64,000 nucleotides of DNA, taken from positions 960,090 to 1,024,089 of the forward strand of contig NZ_WSNW01000001.1 of the NCBI RefSeq assembly GCF_009767585.1, in the 5' to 3' direction. The position numbers and the translations under genes are program-made. This document shows positions 46,930 through 56,848 of the stretch, piece by piece. Position 1 is the first letter of the stretch. Each line of letters opens with the position of its first letter. Origin of the DNA: Coprobacillus cateniformis (GTDB lineage: Bacteria > Bacillota_I > Bacilli_A > Erysipelotrichales > Coprobacillaceae). Under the pieces are notes generated by a model, which saw only the letters and a program-made list of their open reading frames with translations, ran no database searches and was not told the origin of the DNA.

Positions 46930-48114
46930 TTATTTATCATCAATAGCAGCAATACCAGGTAAAACTTTACCTTCCATGTATTCTAATGAAGCTCCTCCAC
47001 CTGTAGAAATGTGAGAAACTTTATCTGCATATCCTAATTGCATAACAGCAGCAGCACTATCTCCACCACCAATAATTGTATTGGCATCATCTAAATTAGC
47101 TAATGCTTCACATACAGCAATTGTTCCTTTTGCAAATGGTTCCATTTCAAATACACCCATTGGTCCATTCCAGATAACTGTTTTTGCACCTGCTAAAGCA
47201 TTTTTGATGTTTTCAACAGATTTAGGTCCAATGTCTAATCCCATATATCCTTCAGGTACATCTTCACCACAAACTTTGATATCACCTGTCTCTGCAAACG
47301 CATTATTGATAACAGAATCAACAGGTAAGATTAATTTATCTCCACCTTTAGCAATAATTTCTTTAGCAACTTCAATACGATCTTCTTCAACTAAAGAATT
47401 ACCAATGTTATGTCCCATTGCTTTCATGAAAGTATAAGTCATACCTCCACCAACAATAACTTTGTCAGCAATCTTTAATAAGTTTTCAATAACTAAAATT
47501 TTATCAGAAACTTTAGCTCCACCTAAGATCGCTACCATAGGTCTTTCTGGATTACTTACAGCTTTTCCAATATATGCGATTTCTTTTTCTACTAAGAAAC
47601 CAGCTGCTGATGGTAAGTGAGCAGGAATTCCCGCTGTAGAAGCATGAGCTCTATGTACAGAACCAAATGCATCTTCAACAAATACATCACCTAAAGATGC
47701 CCAGTATTTTCCAAGTTCTGGATCATTTTTACTTTCACCAGCTTCATAACGTGTATTTTGTACTAAAATAACTTGACCATTATTAGCTTCTTTCACTGCA
47801 TTTTCAAGTTCAGCTCCTCTAGTACAATTAACGAATTTAACATCAACTCCTAATAATTCAGATAATCTAGGAGCAACAACAGCTAAATCATTTTTAGCTT
47901 TGTCTTCTTCAGTTTTTACTTTCCCTAAATGAGAAAATAATACAATTGCTTTTGGTCCTTCTGCTAATAAATATTTTAGAGTTGGTAAAGCAGCAACAAT
48001 TCTGTTGTCGTTTGTAATTTCTCCTGTTTCTTTGTTTCTAGGTACATTGAAGTCAACACGAACTAAGACAGTTTTTCCAGCAACTTCAATATCTTTAATT
48101 GTTTTTTTATCCAT
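46930..48114 (-). CDS. pgk: Phosphoglycerate kinase
   Basis: A 394-residue monomeric glycolytic kinase making ATP and 3-phosphoglycerate from 1,3-bisphosphoglycerate. The N-terminal substrate site [20 protein letters not shown] (core RVDFNVP) and basic patch are intact, and the C-terminal nucleotide site shows [13 protein letters not shown] and GGGDSAAAV with [14 protein letters not shown] near the end. Full length. First gene of pgk-tpiA, with a clear promoter and GGAGG RBS. gapA and gpm are not in the window. Confidence 0.98.
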   Translation of the reverse strand: MDKKTIKDIEVAGKTVLVRVDFNVPRNKETGEITNDNRIVAALPTLKYLLAEGPKAIVLFSHLGKVKTEEDKAKNDLAVVAPRLSELLGVDVKFVNCTRGAELENAVKEANNGQVILVQNTRYEAGESKNDPELGKYWASLGDVFVEDAFGSVHRAHASTAGIPAHLPSAAGFLVEKEIAYIGKAVSNPERPMVAILGGAKVSDKILVIENLLKIADKVIVGGGMTYTFMKAMGHNIGNSLVEEDRIEVAKEIIAKGGDKLILPVDSVINNAFAETGDIKVCGEDVPEGYMGLDIGPKSVENIKNALAGAKTVIWNGPMGVFEMEPFAKGTIAVCEALANLDDANTIIGGGDSAAAVMQLGYADKVSHISTGGGASLEYMEGKVLPGIAAIDDK

Positions 48115-48137
48115 TTTTCACATTCCTCCATGGTTGA

Positions 48138-48166
48138 ATTATAACACTCTTACTGACGATTTTCAA
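48138..48166 (-). promoter_or_regulatory. pgk-tpiA promoter
   Basis: Minus-strand -35 TTGAAA (48161-48166) and -10 TATAAT (48138-48143) with a 17-base spacer, about 25 bases before the pgk ATG. Confidence 0.75.
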
Positions 48167-48251
48167 TCGCTTTCTTTGCTTATGTGAAGCATTTATCAAG
48201 GCTTTCTCTTATCTTTCATTATATCGCTATTTTTCGCATTTTCATATGAAG

Positions 48252-48285
48252 AAAAACGTTATGTTTTGTCTTTACATAACGTTTC
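48252..48285 (-). terminator. Terminator after the second CarD gene
   Basis: Minus strand AACGTTATGT pairs with ACATAACGTT around AAAGACAAA, followed by TTTC. Confidence 0.85.
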
Positions 48286-48289
48286 CATT

Positions 48290-48736
48290 CTATCCATTTT
48301 CATGAATAGAATTGATAATATATTGATTCACTTCTTCTTCAGGAATTTGTAATAATATAGAAATCTCACTATTTAAAAAGTGTTCTGCCTGTATTCGATA
48401 CGCTCTTTCAAAAGAATATGCTTTCTTCATTTTCTCTCTTACATAAACACTTTTAATAACTTTTACCCATTCAAGTTCATCATATTTCATCATTGCCTCT
48501 TGATAGAGTTCTTCTAAAACTTTCTTTTGAGGAGCATAAACTGTTCTTATAAATTCTATTCTCTCTAAAATATCTTTAATAGTTTCTAAAGAACAAATCT
48601 TTCTGATAATATGATGGTGATTTATATTTTTGATTTCCTGACTTATATAATCTTCTATAATGACTTGATTGTTCTCTACTTCTATAACTCTAGCAATACC
48701 ATCTTGATAAACAATATAATCATTTTGATCATACAT
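48290..48736 (-). CDS. CarD-like transcription regulator (second of tandem pair)
   Basis: A 148-residue protein with an N-terminal CarD/TRCF-like RNA-polymerase-interaction domain (MYDQNDYIVYQDGIARVIEV) that is more divergent than its neighbour. The C-terminal part (about 60-148) is helical and carries the DNA-binding region typical of CarD proteins. Such proteins bind the RNAP beta subunit and stabilise open promoter complexes. The start at 48736 has GAGG 9 bases upstream, lying inside the end of the preceding carD gene; the gap between the genes is 4 bases. The two are clear relatives and probably arose by duplication. Confidence 0.82.
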   Translation of the reverse strand: MYDQNDYIVYQDGIARVIEVENNQVIIEDYISQEIKNINHHHIIRKICSLETIKDILERIEFIRTVYAPQKKVLEELYQEAMMKYDELEWVKVIKSVYVREKMKKAYSFERAYRIQAEHFLNSEISILLQIPEEEVNQYIINSIHENG

Positions 48737-48740
48737 ACAT

Positions 48741-49250
48741 CTATACCTCATTAACTTCAAATTGATCACAAATAAAAGAAACAACATCTTCTTGTTCAAT
48801 ATCTAATACATAAGCAAATTCGTCATATAGAACTTTTTCTGCATCCTTAAAAAATTTATCATCAGCAGCATGAATTTTTTTACCATCTTTCTTTAACTCC
48901 TGTTGATATAAATAGAGTGTTCGAATCATTTTCATCAATTCTTTACGATTACCACTTTTTATAATCTCACGATATTTTTCTTTTCGCTGATTATCATTTT
49001 CAATCCAGCAATAGTCTTCATTAGGAAGTGTTCGAATTAATTCATGAATATCTTCAACCGAAAGAATTCTCTTGATCTTAGATACCAATTCTTCATTATC
49101 AATAGGTATATATACAATTGAATGTTCATTATATACAGGCTTTAATACATAATATTCAACAACCTTATTTGCAAATGAGCGCTTTGTTAAATCAGTTATC
49201 TTACATACGCCTTCATTCCCATATACCACCATATCGTTAATCTTATACAT
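48741..49250 (-). CDS. CarD-like transcription regulator (first of tandem pair)
   Basis: A 169-residue CarD-family protein. The N-terminal Tudor-like RNAP-interaction domain MVVYGNEGVCKITDLTKRSF (about 7-26) and YYVLKPVYNEHSIVYIPID (about 33-51) match the family closely. The helical C-terminal domain with KSGNRKELMKMIRTLYLYQQ (about 98-117) matches the DNA-binding half. CarD acts on rRNA and other promoters in some bacteria. It has a folded 5' leader and its own promoter, and is co-transcribed with the second CarD gene. Confidence 0.93.
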   Translation of the reverse strand: MYKINDMVVYGNEGVCKITDLTKRSFANKVVEYYVLKPVYNEHSIVYIPIDNEELVSKIKRILSVEDIHELIRTLPNEDYCWIENDNQRKEKYREIIKSGNRKELMKMIRTLYLYQQELKKDGKKIHAADDKFFKDAEKVLYDEFAYVLDIEQEDVVSFICDQFEVNEV

Positions 49251-49261
49251 TCATCATCCTC

Positions 49262-49364
49262 CTTATAATAAAACAACGCATTACCTGCACCAACTGGATT
49301 TACGTTTGGGCAAACAACGCGTTGAGTTTCTTACATTATATCATACTTTTTTAAATAATGTCAG
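49262..49364 (-). promoter_or_regulatory. carD promoter and folded 5' leader
   Basis: Minus-strand -35 CTGACA (49359-49364) and -10 TATAAT (49335-49340), spacer 18, place the start near 49327. The leader opens with the palindrome CAACGCGTTG and contains GCGTTG again about 43 bases later, followed by TTTTATTAT. CAACGC and GCGTTG can close a long stem. On the plus strand AAACAACGC occurs as a direct repeat at 49271-49279 and 49312-49320, 41 bp apart. Either an attenuator-like RNA or a repeat operator. Confidence 0.55.
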
Positions 49365-49387
49365 AAAGAAAATTCGTAAAATTCTGA

Positions 49388-49609
49388 TTATCTTCGATAT
49401 GCTTTGATAGGTTCTTTACGATTCGACAATAACTTATAAAGCGAAAGAAGAATACTGCAGATCCCAATGACACCAATTAAACAAGCTAAAATAAATTGCA
49501 ATTCTCTAAAAATATCAAATACATGTAATATCCATAAACTAAACAATATCGATATAATAAGTATAGTCATCATCAGTTGTATCATTATTAATTTCTTTTT
49601 TTTCATCAT
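49388..49609 (-). CDS. Small two-helix membrane protein
   Basis: A 73-residue protein with two hydrophobic segments (about 6-25 and 33-58), lysine-rich ahead of the first (MMKKKKL) and ending in RKEPIKAYRR. Not recognised. AGGTGATAG precedes the ATG at 49609; the frame continues upstream to 49636 without a better RBS. It lies just upstream of the carD promoter on the same strand, with no clear terminator between. Confidence 0.5.
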   Translation of the reverse strand: MMKKKKLIMIQLMMTILIISILFSLWILHVFDIFRELQFILACLIGVIGICSILLSLYKLLSNRKEPIKAYRR

Positions 49610-49721
49610 CTCTATCACCTGTAGCCATAATAACATATTTATATGGAGTTTCTATGAAGAGTCAACTATTATTATAAATCACATATTTCAAAATAATGAA
49701 TACTTTAAATTAGGTGATTCT

Positions 49722-50027
49722 ATGAATAATGCTATTGAACCAGAAATGATTTATCAACTTGTAAATCAAGATTATACTTTTATTGATATAAGAGATCCAC
49801 ACCAATACAATCAACTGCATATTAAAAACTTTCTAAATATTCAACCTGATCAACTATTAAGAGATATCTTAACTTTTTCCAAATCAAAACCAATTGTTTT
49901 GATTTGTTATAGTGGAAAAAGAACTGAGGAACTCTCTCGTCAATTATCCCAATTAGGATTTCAAGCCTATTATATATCAGGAGGATTTCAAGCCTTTTTA
50001 AATGTGCAAAATGATATGTATTTTTAA
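49722..50027 (+). CDS. Rhodanese-like sulfurtransferase
   Basis: A 101-residue single rhodanese domain. The N-terminal FIDIRDPHQYNQLHI (about 23-37) and the active-site loop ICYSGKRTEEL (about 67-77, catalytic Cys in C-Y-S-G-K-R) are clear. Such proteins pass sulfane sulfur to acceptors. The start at 49722 follows AGGTGA; an open frame extends further upstream across the small membrane gene on the other strand but has no RBS. It converges with eno through a shared terminator. Confidence 0.9.
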   Translation: MNNAIEPEMIYQLVNQDYTFIDIRDPHQYNQLHIKNFLNIQPDQLLRDILTFSKSKPIVLICYSGKRTEELSRQLSQLGFQAYYISGGFQAFLNVQNDMYF

Positions 50028-50053
50028 AAGCCATCATAGATTGATGGCTTTTA
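50027..50053. terminator. Bidirectional terminator between rhodanese gene and eno
   Basis: AAAAGCCATC pairs with GATGGCTTTT around ATAGATT, symmetrical on both strands. Confidence 0.9.
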
Positions 50054-50055
50054 GA

Positions 50056-51360
<1,305 letters not shown>

Positions 51361-51490
51361 TTAAATAGAGTTCCTACCCTATGTGGTTGGCATAGGATAG
51401 AAAATCATTTATACACACAAAGTTAGTCTTCGCTAACCATATATAGAATAACACATCATTATTTTTTATGCAACATTTATGCATAAAAAG
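51361..51490 (-). promoter_or_regulatory. eno promoter and hairpin-rich 5' leader
   Basis: Minus strand TTGCAT and TATTCT are 17 bases apart (about 51444-51472), with TG before the -10. The roughly 80-base leader holds GTTAG...CTAAC and the stronger CTATCCTATG...CATAGGGTAG hairpin, the latter close to the RBS. It does not match a riboswitch class I recognise; possible roles are mRNA stability or translation control. Confidence 0.5.
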
Positions 51491-51597
51491 AAATGCCAAA
51501 AAAACTTTTTCAAATAATCGAAGTGAAAATTAACTCATTTATTGTCAAAATTGAGAAAACCATATGTTTTTTTAGCAGATCTTTTTCTTGTTTTTAT

Positions 51598-51632
51598 AAA
51601 AAAGCACCTATCAATTTGTGATAAAGTGCTCT
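51598..51632 (-). terminator. Terminator after the TIM-barrel gene
   Basis: Minus strand AGCACTTTATC pairs with GATAGGTGCT (one bulge), followed by TTTTTTAT. Confidence 0.75.
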
Positions 51633-51639
51633 TTCCATA

Positions 51640-52533
51640 TTATCGATTGACTGAAGATGCAATCTTATGATATGTCCAACGTTTACCTCTAATAGCAATA
51701 GATAATGTCATAATATTTTCTGGTAAAGCCATACCACACCATCCCGCATCACCAATATGTTGAATATCAATACCACATCGCTTATTCATTAATGCAATCT
51801 CTCTAATGGTTGCTTCATCACTACCTTCTTGAGATGTTCCAATTGCACTTAATGATAATGCACCTTTAGATTTAATGAATTGACAAGCTGTATGTAATTC
51901 TTTTTCAGTTAAACCAGGGACTGTATTCACAGCTGGCATTAAGATAATATCTGCTCCCGCTTCAATAAATCCTTCAATACTTTTCAAATCAACCAATGCT
52001 TCATCAATTCCAGAAGAATGCATTTTTCCAGCAATAATGAGACCACCAAAATATTCTTTTGCTAATAATATTGCTTTTTCGATAGATGCATGACTTACTC
52101 CAGTTCCAGGATTACCTGTTAAACAAATAAAGTCAAAACCAAGTTCTTTTGCTTTTATGAATGTCTCTTTTGTTGCATGACGTCCACTAGATATTTCATA
52201 TCTATCTTCCATCATAGTAGCATCATTATCAATTGGTTCTAGATTACAACCTACAGGTCTTCCTATTAGTTTTTTTAATAACTGAACAGGTTGCTCTGTT
52301 TCTGGCAAACCCATAATTGTAGGATGATTGCAGTCAAAGACATTCAATAAGACCATATCACTTCCAAAAGAAACAGCCAATTCAGCATTTGTTAAATCTC
52401 CTAATAAAGGTGGAATTGCGCAGACTGTTTCAGTCATCACAGTTCTTCCTTCACATGCAAGAATAGATTGTTTTAATTCATCCTTGTTCATACTTAACAT
52501 TTCACTTGTTGTACAATTTAATAATCTTTTCAT
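51640..52533 (-). CDS. TIM-barrel protein of unknown function (DUF7916-like)
   Basis: A 297-residue protein that looks like a (beta/alpha)8 barrel: repeated strands ending in conserved loops, such as GSDMVLLNVFDCNHPTIMG (about 58-76), FICLTGNPGTGVSH (about 134-147), GADIILMPAVNTVPGLTEKE and IQHIGDAGWCGM near the end. It resembles the group called DUF7916, often found beside PTS genes, and is distantly like phosphosugar-binding barrels. No reaction is established. The start at 52533 lies 7 bases after GGAGG. Single-gene unit next to a P-type ATPase and a PTS cluster. Confidence 0.7.
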   Translation of the reverse strand: MKRLLNCTTSEMLSMNKDELKQSILACEGRTVMTETVCAIPPLLGDLTNAELAVSFGSDMVLLNVFDCNHPTIMGLPETEQPVQLLKKLIGRPVGCNLEPIDNDATMMEDRYEISSGRHATKETFIKAKELGFDFICLTGNPGTGVSHASIEKAILLAKEYFGGLIIAGKMHSSGIDEALVDLKSIEGFIEAGADIILMPAVNTVPGLTEKELHTACQFIKSKGALSLSAIGTSQEGSDEATIREIALMNKRCGIDIQHIGDAGWCGMALPENIMTLSIAIRGKRWTYHKIASSVNR

Positions 52534-52602
52534 AATCAAACCTCCATTTCTATTTTCTATTATACTCTTTTTTTCCTCATATGAAAGAAAACTGAATGAT
52601 TT

Positions 52603-54927
52603 TCATCTTTCAGCTATATCTTTATCAAGATAACGATTTATAAAGTATGAGATGATTGTTGATAAGATAATACCACCTATCACAATGATAGAAATATACT
52701 GGAATAATCCCCATGTCATTGGCGCAAGTTGTAACCAATCCCAGAACAAACGAGTTGCAATAATAAATCCAATGACATCAATAATCAATACAAAACCTCT
52801 GTACCAGTTTACTGGACTATAAATACGATAAATCAAGTGGATAGCAATCATTGCAGTTGAGAAATAAAGAATTGTAAACAATTCATTTAAATTTAATCCT
52901 AATTGATCAGAAAAGATACTCATACAAATAACACTCAAAACAACTGCCATCGCATTTGGAACAGAATAACGTAAAGTATGACGTGCAATTGATTCTTTTT
53001 GTTTACTAATATTCTTTTCAAACAAAATCATAAATGATGGAAAACCTTCTACAAAGTTATCTAATAAAGTCATTTGAAAAGGAATAAATGGATAAGGCAT
53101 ATTCAATAAAACCATTGCTATGGCAATCAAAATTGTATAAATGGTTTTTAAATAGTACATAGAAGCAGAACGCTCCACATTATTAGTATCTAAACGTCCT
53201 TCTTTGACAACATCGACCATTGTAGATAATTCACCATTAATGACTACAAATTGAGATATTTGTTTAGCAGCATCTGACCCCGATCCCATTGCAATAGAAA
53301 CATCTGCATCTTTCAATGCCAAGACATCATTCACTCCATCACCAGTCATCGCAACTTTTAATTTATGGCTTTGAAGCGCTAATATCATTTTGTGTTTTTG
53401 ATGAGGCGTTGCTCGACCAATAACATTATAATTCATAATAGCATTTTCAATATCTTCATCTGTTTGTAATGTTGTTGCATCCAGATAATGGCTTGAATTT
53501 TCGACACCAGCTTGAGCTGCCAACGCACTCACAGTCACTGGATTATCACCTGAAATCACTTTAATAAGAACATCATTTTCTCTAAAGAAATCAATTGTTT
53601 CTTTAGCATCTGCTCTTAATGGATCAAGAATCACAATTGCTGCCATAGGTATTGCGTTTTTCAAATCATCTTGAAATGTTTCAAAATCAGGATGATGAGC
53701 AACAAGGAGAACACGTGCACCTTTTTGTTTTGCCACCTCAACACTTTGTGGCATTACCAAATCAGGTATAATAAATTCTGGAGCCCCTACAATTATTGTT
53801 CCTACGTTCTCTAAGAAAGAAGCACTCCATTTTCTAGCTGAAGAAAAAGAGACTCTATCCTTGGTGTCATATTTTGTATTTCCTTGGAAATATTTCGACA
53901 ATGTTTGAAATGTTGCATTGTTATCAAGACTACCACTAACAAATGAAGACATAACATCATTAATATCATAAGGTAATTTATGGTCAAATAAAATGAGATC
54001 TTGAACTTCCATTTTTCCTTGTGTTAATGTCCCTGTTTTATCCAAGCATAATACATCAGCATGAGATAATGTTTCAATACTGAACATTTCTTGAACAAGA
54101 ACCTCTTTTTTCCCTAATCGAACAATACTAGCAGCCATTGAAACACTTGTTAATAATACCAATCCTTTTGGCAACATCCCAAGCAATGCTGTAGAAGTAT
54201 TAACTATAGCCATTGTCATTGACTCATCACGCACAATTAATGCTTGATATAACATCAATATACTCAATGGTAAAACAAGAAAACTTGTAAACTTTGTGAC
54301 TTTATTAAAAAATGTCACAAGTTCAGAAATCACTGGTTTACGGTTTCTTGCTTCATTAGCAATCTTTGTTGCATAGTTATCTATTCCGACATGCTCTACT
54401 TCAGCATGACAAGCACCTGAAACAATAAAGCTCCCTGACAAAAGATGATCTCCAACTCTTTTTAAAACAGGATCAACTTCACCAGTAAGTAATGACTCAT
54501 CAACCTCTACTGCTGTATCTAAAACTATAGAATCAGCAGATATTTGATTTCCTGTTTCTAAATAAATAACATCGCTAAGAACTATTTCTTCATTATCTAT
54601 TTCTTGAATTTGGTCATCTCTTAAAACTTTTGTCTTTGGTGAGATAATTAAATTAAGTTTGGCTACCATATTTCTTGATCTTATTTCCTGATAAATTCTA
54701 ATGACTGTATTAGAAGTTACAATAACGACAAAAAATAAACTAGACCATGCTTGAACCATAATTAAAGCAACAGCTATTACAAAATTGTATGCATTAAATA
54801 AATTAAAAACATGTTCAATGACAATTTGACGATAACTCTTTACGAGTGGCTTAGGAGATATATTCATATGTCCTAATTTCATTTCATTTTGAACTTGTTC
54901 ATTTGTTAATCCTTTGACTTTTCTCAC
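52603..54927 (-). CDS. P-type cation-transporting ATPase (Exp7-like)
   Basis: A 774-residue P-type ATPase. The phosphorylated Asp is D296 in LDKTGTLTQGKM; the actuator motif is LLTGEVDP (about 147-154) and the hinge is TGDGVNDVLALKDADVSIAMG. About ten membrane segments. The membrane motif normally PEGL is MLPKGL (251-256), with a Lys where the ion-binding Glu usually stands. The size and overall order resemble Exp7-like ATPases of Firmicutes, whose ion is not settled. A stop at 52603 is followed by the start of the TIM-barrel gene after about 70 bases on the same strand. Confidence 0.9.
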   Translation of the reverse strand: MRKVKGLTNEQVQNEMKLGHMNISPKPLVKSYRQIVIEHVFNLFNAYNFVIAVALIMVQAWSSLFFVVIVTSNTVIRIYQEIRSRNMVAKLNLIISPKTKVLRDDQIQEIDNEEIVLSDVIYLETGNQISADSIVLDTAVEVDESLLTGEVDPVLKRVGDHLLSGSFIVSGACHAEVEHVGIDNYATKIANEARNRKPVISELVTFFNKVTKFTSFLVLPLSILMLYQALIVRDESMTMAIVNTSTALLGMLPKGLVLLTSVSMAASIVRLGKKEVLVQEMFSIETLSHADVLCLDKTGTLTQGKMEVQDLILFDHKLPYDINDVMSSFVSGSLDNNATFQTLSKYFQGNTKYDTKDRVSFSSARKWSASFLENVGTIIVGAPEFIIPDLVMPQSVEVAKQKGARVLLVAHHPDFETFQDDLKNAIPMAAIVILDPLRADAKETIDFFRENDVLIKVISGDNPVTVSALAAQAGVENSSHYLDATTLQTDEDIENAIMNYNVIGRATPHQKHKMILALQSHKLKVAMTGDGVNDVLALKDADVSIAMGSGSDAAKQISQFVVINGELSTMVDVVKEGRLDTNNVERSASMYYLKTIYTILIAIAMVLLNMPYPFIPFQMTLLDNFVEGFPSFMILFEKNISKQKESIARHTLRYSVPNAMAVVLSVICMSIFSDQLGLNLNELFTILYFSTAMIAIHLIYRIYSPVNWYRGFVLIIDVIGFIIATRLFWDWLQLAPMTWGLFQYISIIVIGGIILSTIISYFINRYLDKDIAER

Positions 54928-55094
54928 ACTTACACCTACTTTTGTTTTCTATCATAACATATTTCTTTCAAAACTCATAATTATTCACATAAACTTTACA
55001 TTATATTATCATATTGTTATAGATAATTTATGATTATTTTGTCTAATAATTTCTAAAGAAAAACGAAAGAATACTATAAATCATAATAAAATAT

Positions 55095-55130
55095 AAAAAT
55101 CTCTAATTATAAAATAATAATCAGAGATCA
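55095..55130 (-). terminator. Terminator after the third EIIC gene
   Basis: Minus strand ATCTCTGATTAT pairs with ATAATTAGAGAT around a short loop, followed by TTTTTAT. Confidence 0.85.
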
Positions 55131-55178
55131 TTAAATGATGAAACGAAGTTTGTGTGTGTGAGTTTTATCTTCTTATAT

Positions 55179-56555
55179 TTAGTTTTCTGTTGTTTGAACT
55201 CCGCTTTCTTCACTTAATTTTTGTTTTTCAAGTAATTTAAAGAATGGATAATATAAACACATATCCAATACAATTAATCCGATAACCATAATAGCTGCTC
55301 TAAAATCCATACATCCCAATGCAGCTCCTAATGGTGCAGGAGTTGTCCATGGTGTTTCAATAACACCTTTTCCAACAATCTGAAATGCCATACACGCATA
55401 AGCAATAATAGAATTAATAACTGGTACAAAAATAAACGGTATCATCATTAATGGATTTAACACCATTGGTAATCCAAAGATAATTGGTTCATTAATATTA
55501 AAGATTGCTGGTCCTATTGAAAGTTTCCCCAAAGTTTTTAATTCCACTGATTTCGAACGAAGCAGTAAGATACATAATCCTAAAGTTGCTCCACCGCCAC
55601 CCAGTGTTATCACATATGACCAAAATGGTTGTGTAAAGAAATGGGCAATGGGTTCACCAGCAGTAAATGCAGTAATATTAGCAACTAAATACATTTGCAT
55701 AAAAGGCAATCTAATTGGTTGTGTAATGCTTGCACCATGTAATCCAAAGAACCAGAATGTCTGAGCAATAATTGTAATTAAACAAATTCCCAATAAAGAA
55801 TCTAATCCTGAAATTGCTGGTGCTAAAAGTGTCATAATCATACTTGGTAACAATTCTCCACTCACATTTTGAATGAATAACGAAATAGCATAGAATGTAA
55901 TAACACAGACAAATAATGGCATAATTGCATCAAATGAAGAACTAATCGCTGGTGGAACACCTTCTGGCATCTTAAAACGAATATTTTTAGCTAACATAAA
56001 ATGCATAATTTCAACACAGCCAATAGCAACAATGATAGCTGTAAATATTCCCTTCGCATCTAAGAATGTCATTGGTATATAATTACCTGCCATACCTAAT
56101 AAATCAGTCATATTTGATCCTTCGCTTATAGCACTTGTAGGGACAGCAGATACAGCTGGTGATGTCACTATAAAAAAAACAGCTGTCGAAACAATTGCAG
56201 TATTTAATGTTGGCATCTTATATCTCTTAGCCAAATGATATGCAATAGCAAAGGCTACAAATAACCCCATTAAAGCCATCGTCATATTATATGGTAATTG
56301 CAGCATCGCTTTGTTAGCCTGTGCCCAATTATACCATCCTAACAACAAATCACTAATAAATCCCCAATTAGGTAACGTATCTGGTTTAAATGGCGGTGTT
56401 GAAATAATTAAACATACACCACCTAAGATAGATAACGGAATAGCAACAACCATTCCATCACGAATAGCAGCCAGATGTCTTTGATTCCCTAATTTATTTG
56501 CAATCGGTACAAGCGTACGATTTGCAAGTTCATTGAATTTTTCCATGAAATTCAT
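55179..56555 (-). CDS. PTS cellobiose-family EIIC permease
   Basis: A 458-residue EIIC with about ten membrane segments. N-terminal RHLAAIRDGMVVAIPLSILGG and the central FNINEPIIFGLPMVLNPLM (core NINEPIIFG, about 357-365) are typical. EIIA and EIIB are not adjacent. It is transcribed as a single gene (terminator at 55095) from a promoter with two RpiR-type operators, divergent from the NagB-like gene. RBS GGAGGGAGG precedes the ATG. Its partner enzymes in catabolism are probably the NagB-like protein and the RpiR-controlled genes opposite. Confidence 0.93.
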   Translation of the reverse strand: MNFMEKFNELANRTLVPIANKLGNQRHLAAIRDGMVVAIPLSILGGVCLIISTPPFKPDTLPNWGFISDLLLGWYNWAQANKAMLQLPYNMTMALMGLFVAFAIAYHLAKRYKMPTLNTAIVSTAVFFIVTSPAVSAVPTSAISEGSNMTDLLGMAGNYIPMTFLDAKGIFTAIIVAIGCVEIMHFMLAKNIRFKMPEGVPPAISSSFDAIMPLFVCVITFYAISLFIQNVSGELLPSMIMTLLAPAISGLDSLLGICLITIIAQTFWFFGLHGASITQPIRLPFMQMYLVANITAFTAGEPIAHFFTQPFWSYVITLGGGGATLGLCILLLRSKSVELKTLGKLSIGPAIFNINEPIIFGLPMVLNPLMMIPFIFVPVINSIIAYACMAFQIVGKGVIETPWTTPAPLGAALGCMDFRAAIMVIGLIVLDMCLYYPFFKLLEKQKLSEESGVQTTEN

Positions 56556-56586
56556 GAATATTCCTCCCTCCTGAATCTGTACCCTG

Positions 56587-56659
56587 ATTATATAATTATG
56601 GCTCTTACAAATTCAATTATTTTCCATATTGTCGAAAACATTTCCACAATGTGGAAATG
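56587..56659 (-). promoter_or_regulatory. EIIC promoter with two tandem RpiR-type operators
   Basis: Minus-strand -35 TTGAAT (56611-56616) and -10 TATAAT (56587-56592) have an 18-base spacer. Upstream lie two inverted repeats: TTTTCCATATTGTCGAAAA (56620-56638) and the near-perfect CATTTCCAC-AAT-GTGGAAATG (56639-56659). Their centres are 20 bp apart. The same pattern recurs at 57613-57633. Confidence 0.75.
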
Positions 56660-56747
56660 AGTTGATAATGATCTATAATTGTTATATATTTATAAATTAG
56701 TGTTAAATTATTCGAAAAATCATAAATTTAAATATCAAAATATATTC

Positions 56748-56775
56748 TTGACACAAGTCTAAAAAAAATTATAAT
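56748..56775 (+). promoter_or_regulatory. Promoter of the NagB-like gene
   Basis: -35 TTGACA (56748-56753) and -10 TATAAT (56770-56775) with a 16-base spacer; near consensus. The leader is about 65 bases and contains two TGTGTGA direct repeats. Confidence 0.8.
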
Positions 56776-56848
56776 GGGACATGTGTGAGTATTATCTTCT
56801 TGTGAAAGATGTGTGAAAAACACAACGAGATCAAGGAGGAAAAAGTTT

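Noticed and set aside
49467..49721. N-terminal extension of the rhodanese frame
   Set aside because: No RBS, covers the small membrane gene on the other strand and the likely promoter; the rhodanese domain starts at 49722.
55150..56803. Similar stretches TGTGTGAGTATTATCTTCTT (56782) and TGTGTGAGTTTTATCTTCTT (55157)
   Set aside because: Only about 20 bases, T-rich and low in complexity; no flanking duplication supports a mobile element or att site.
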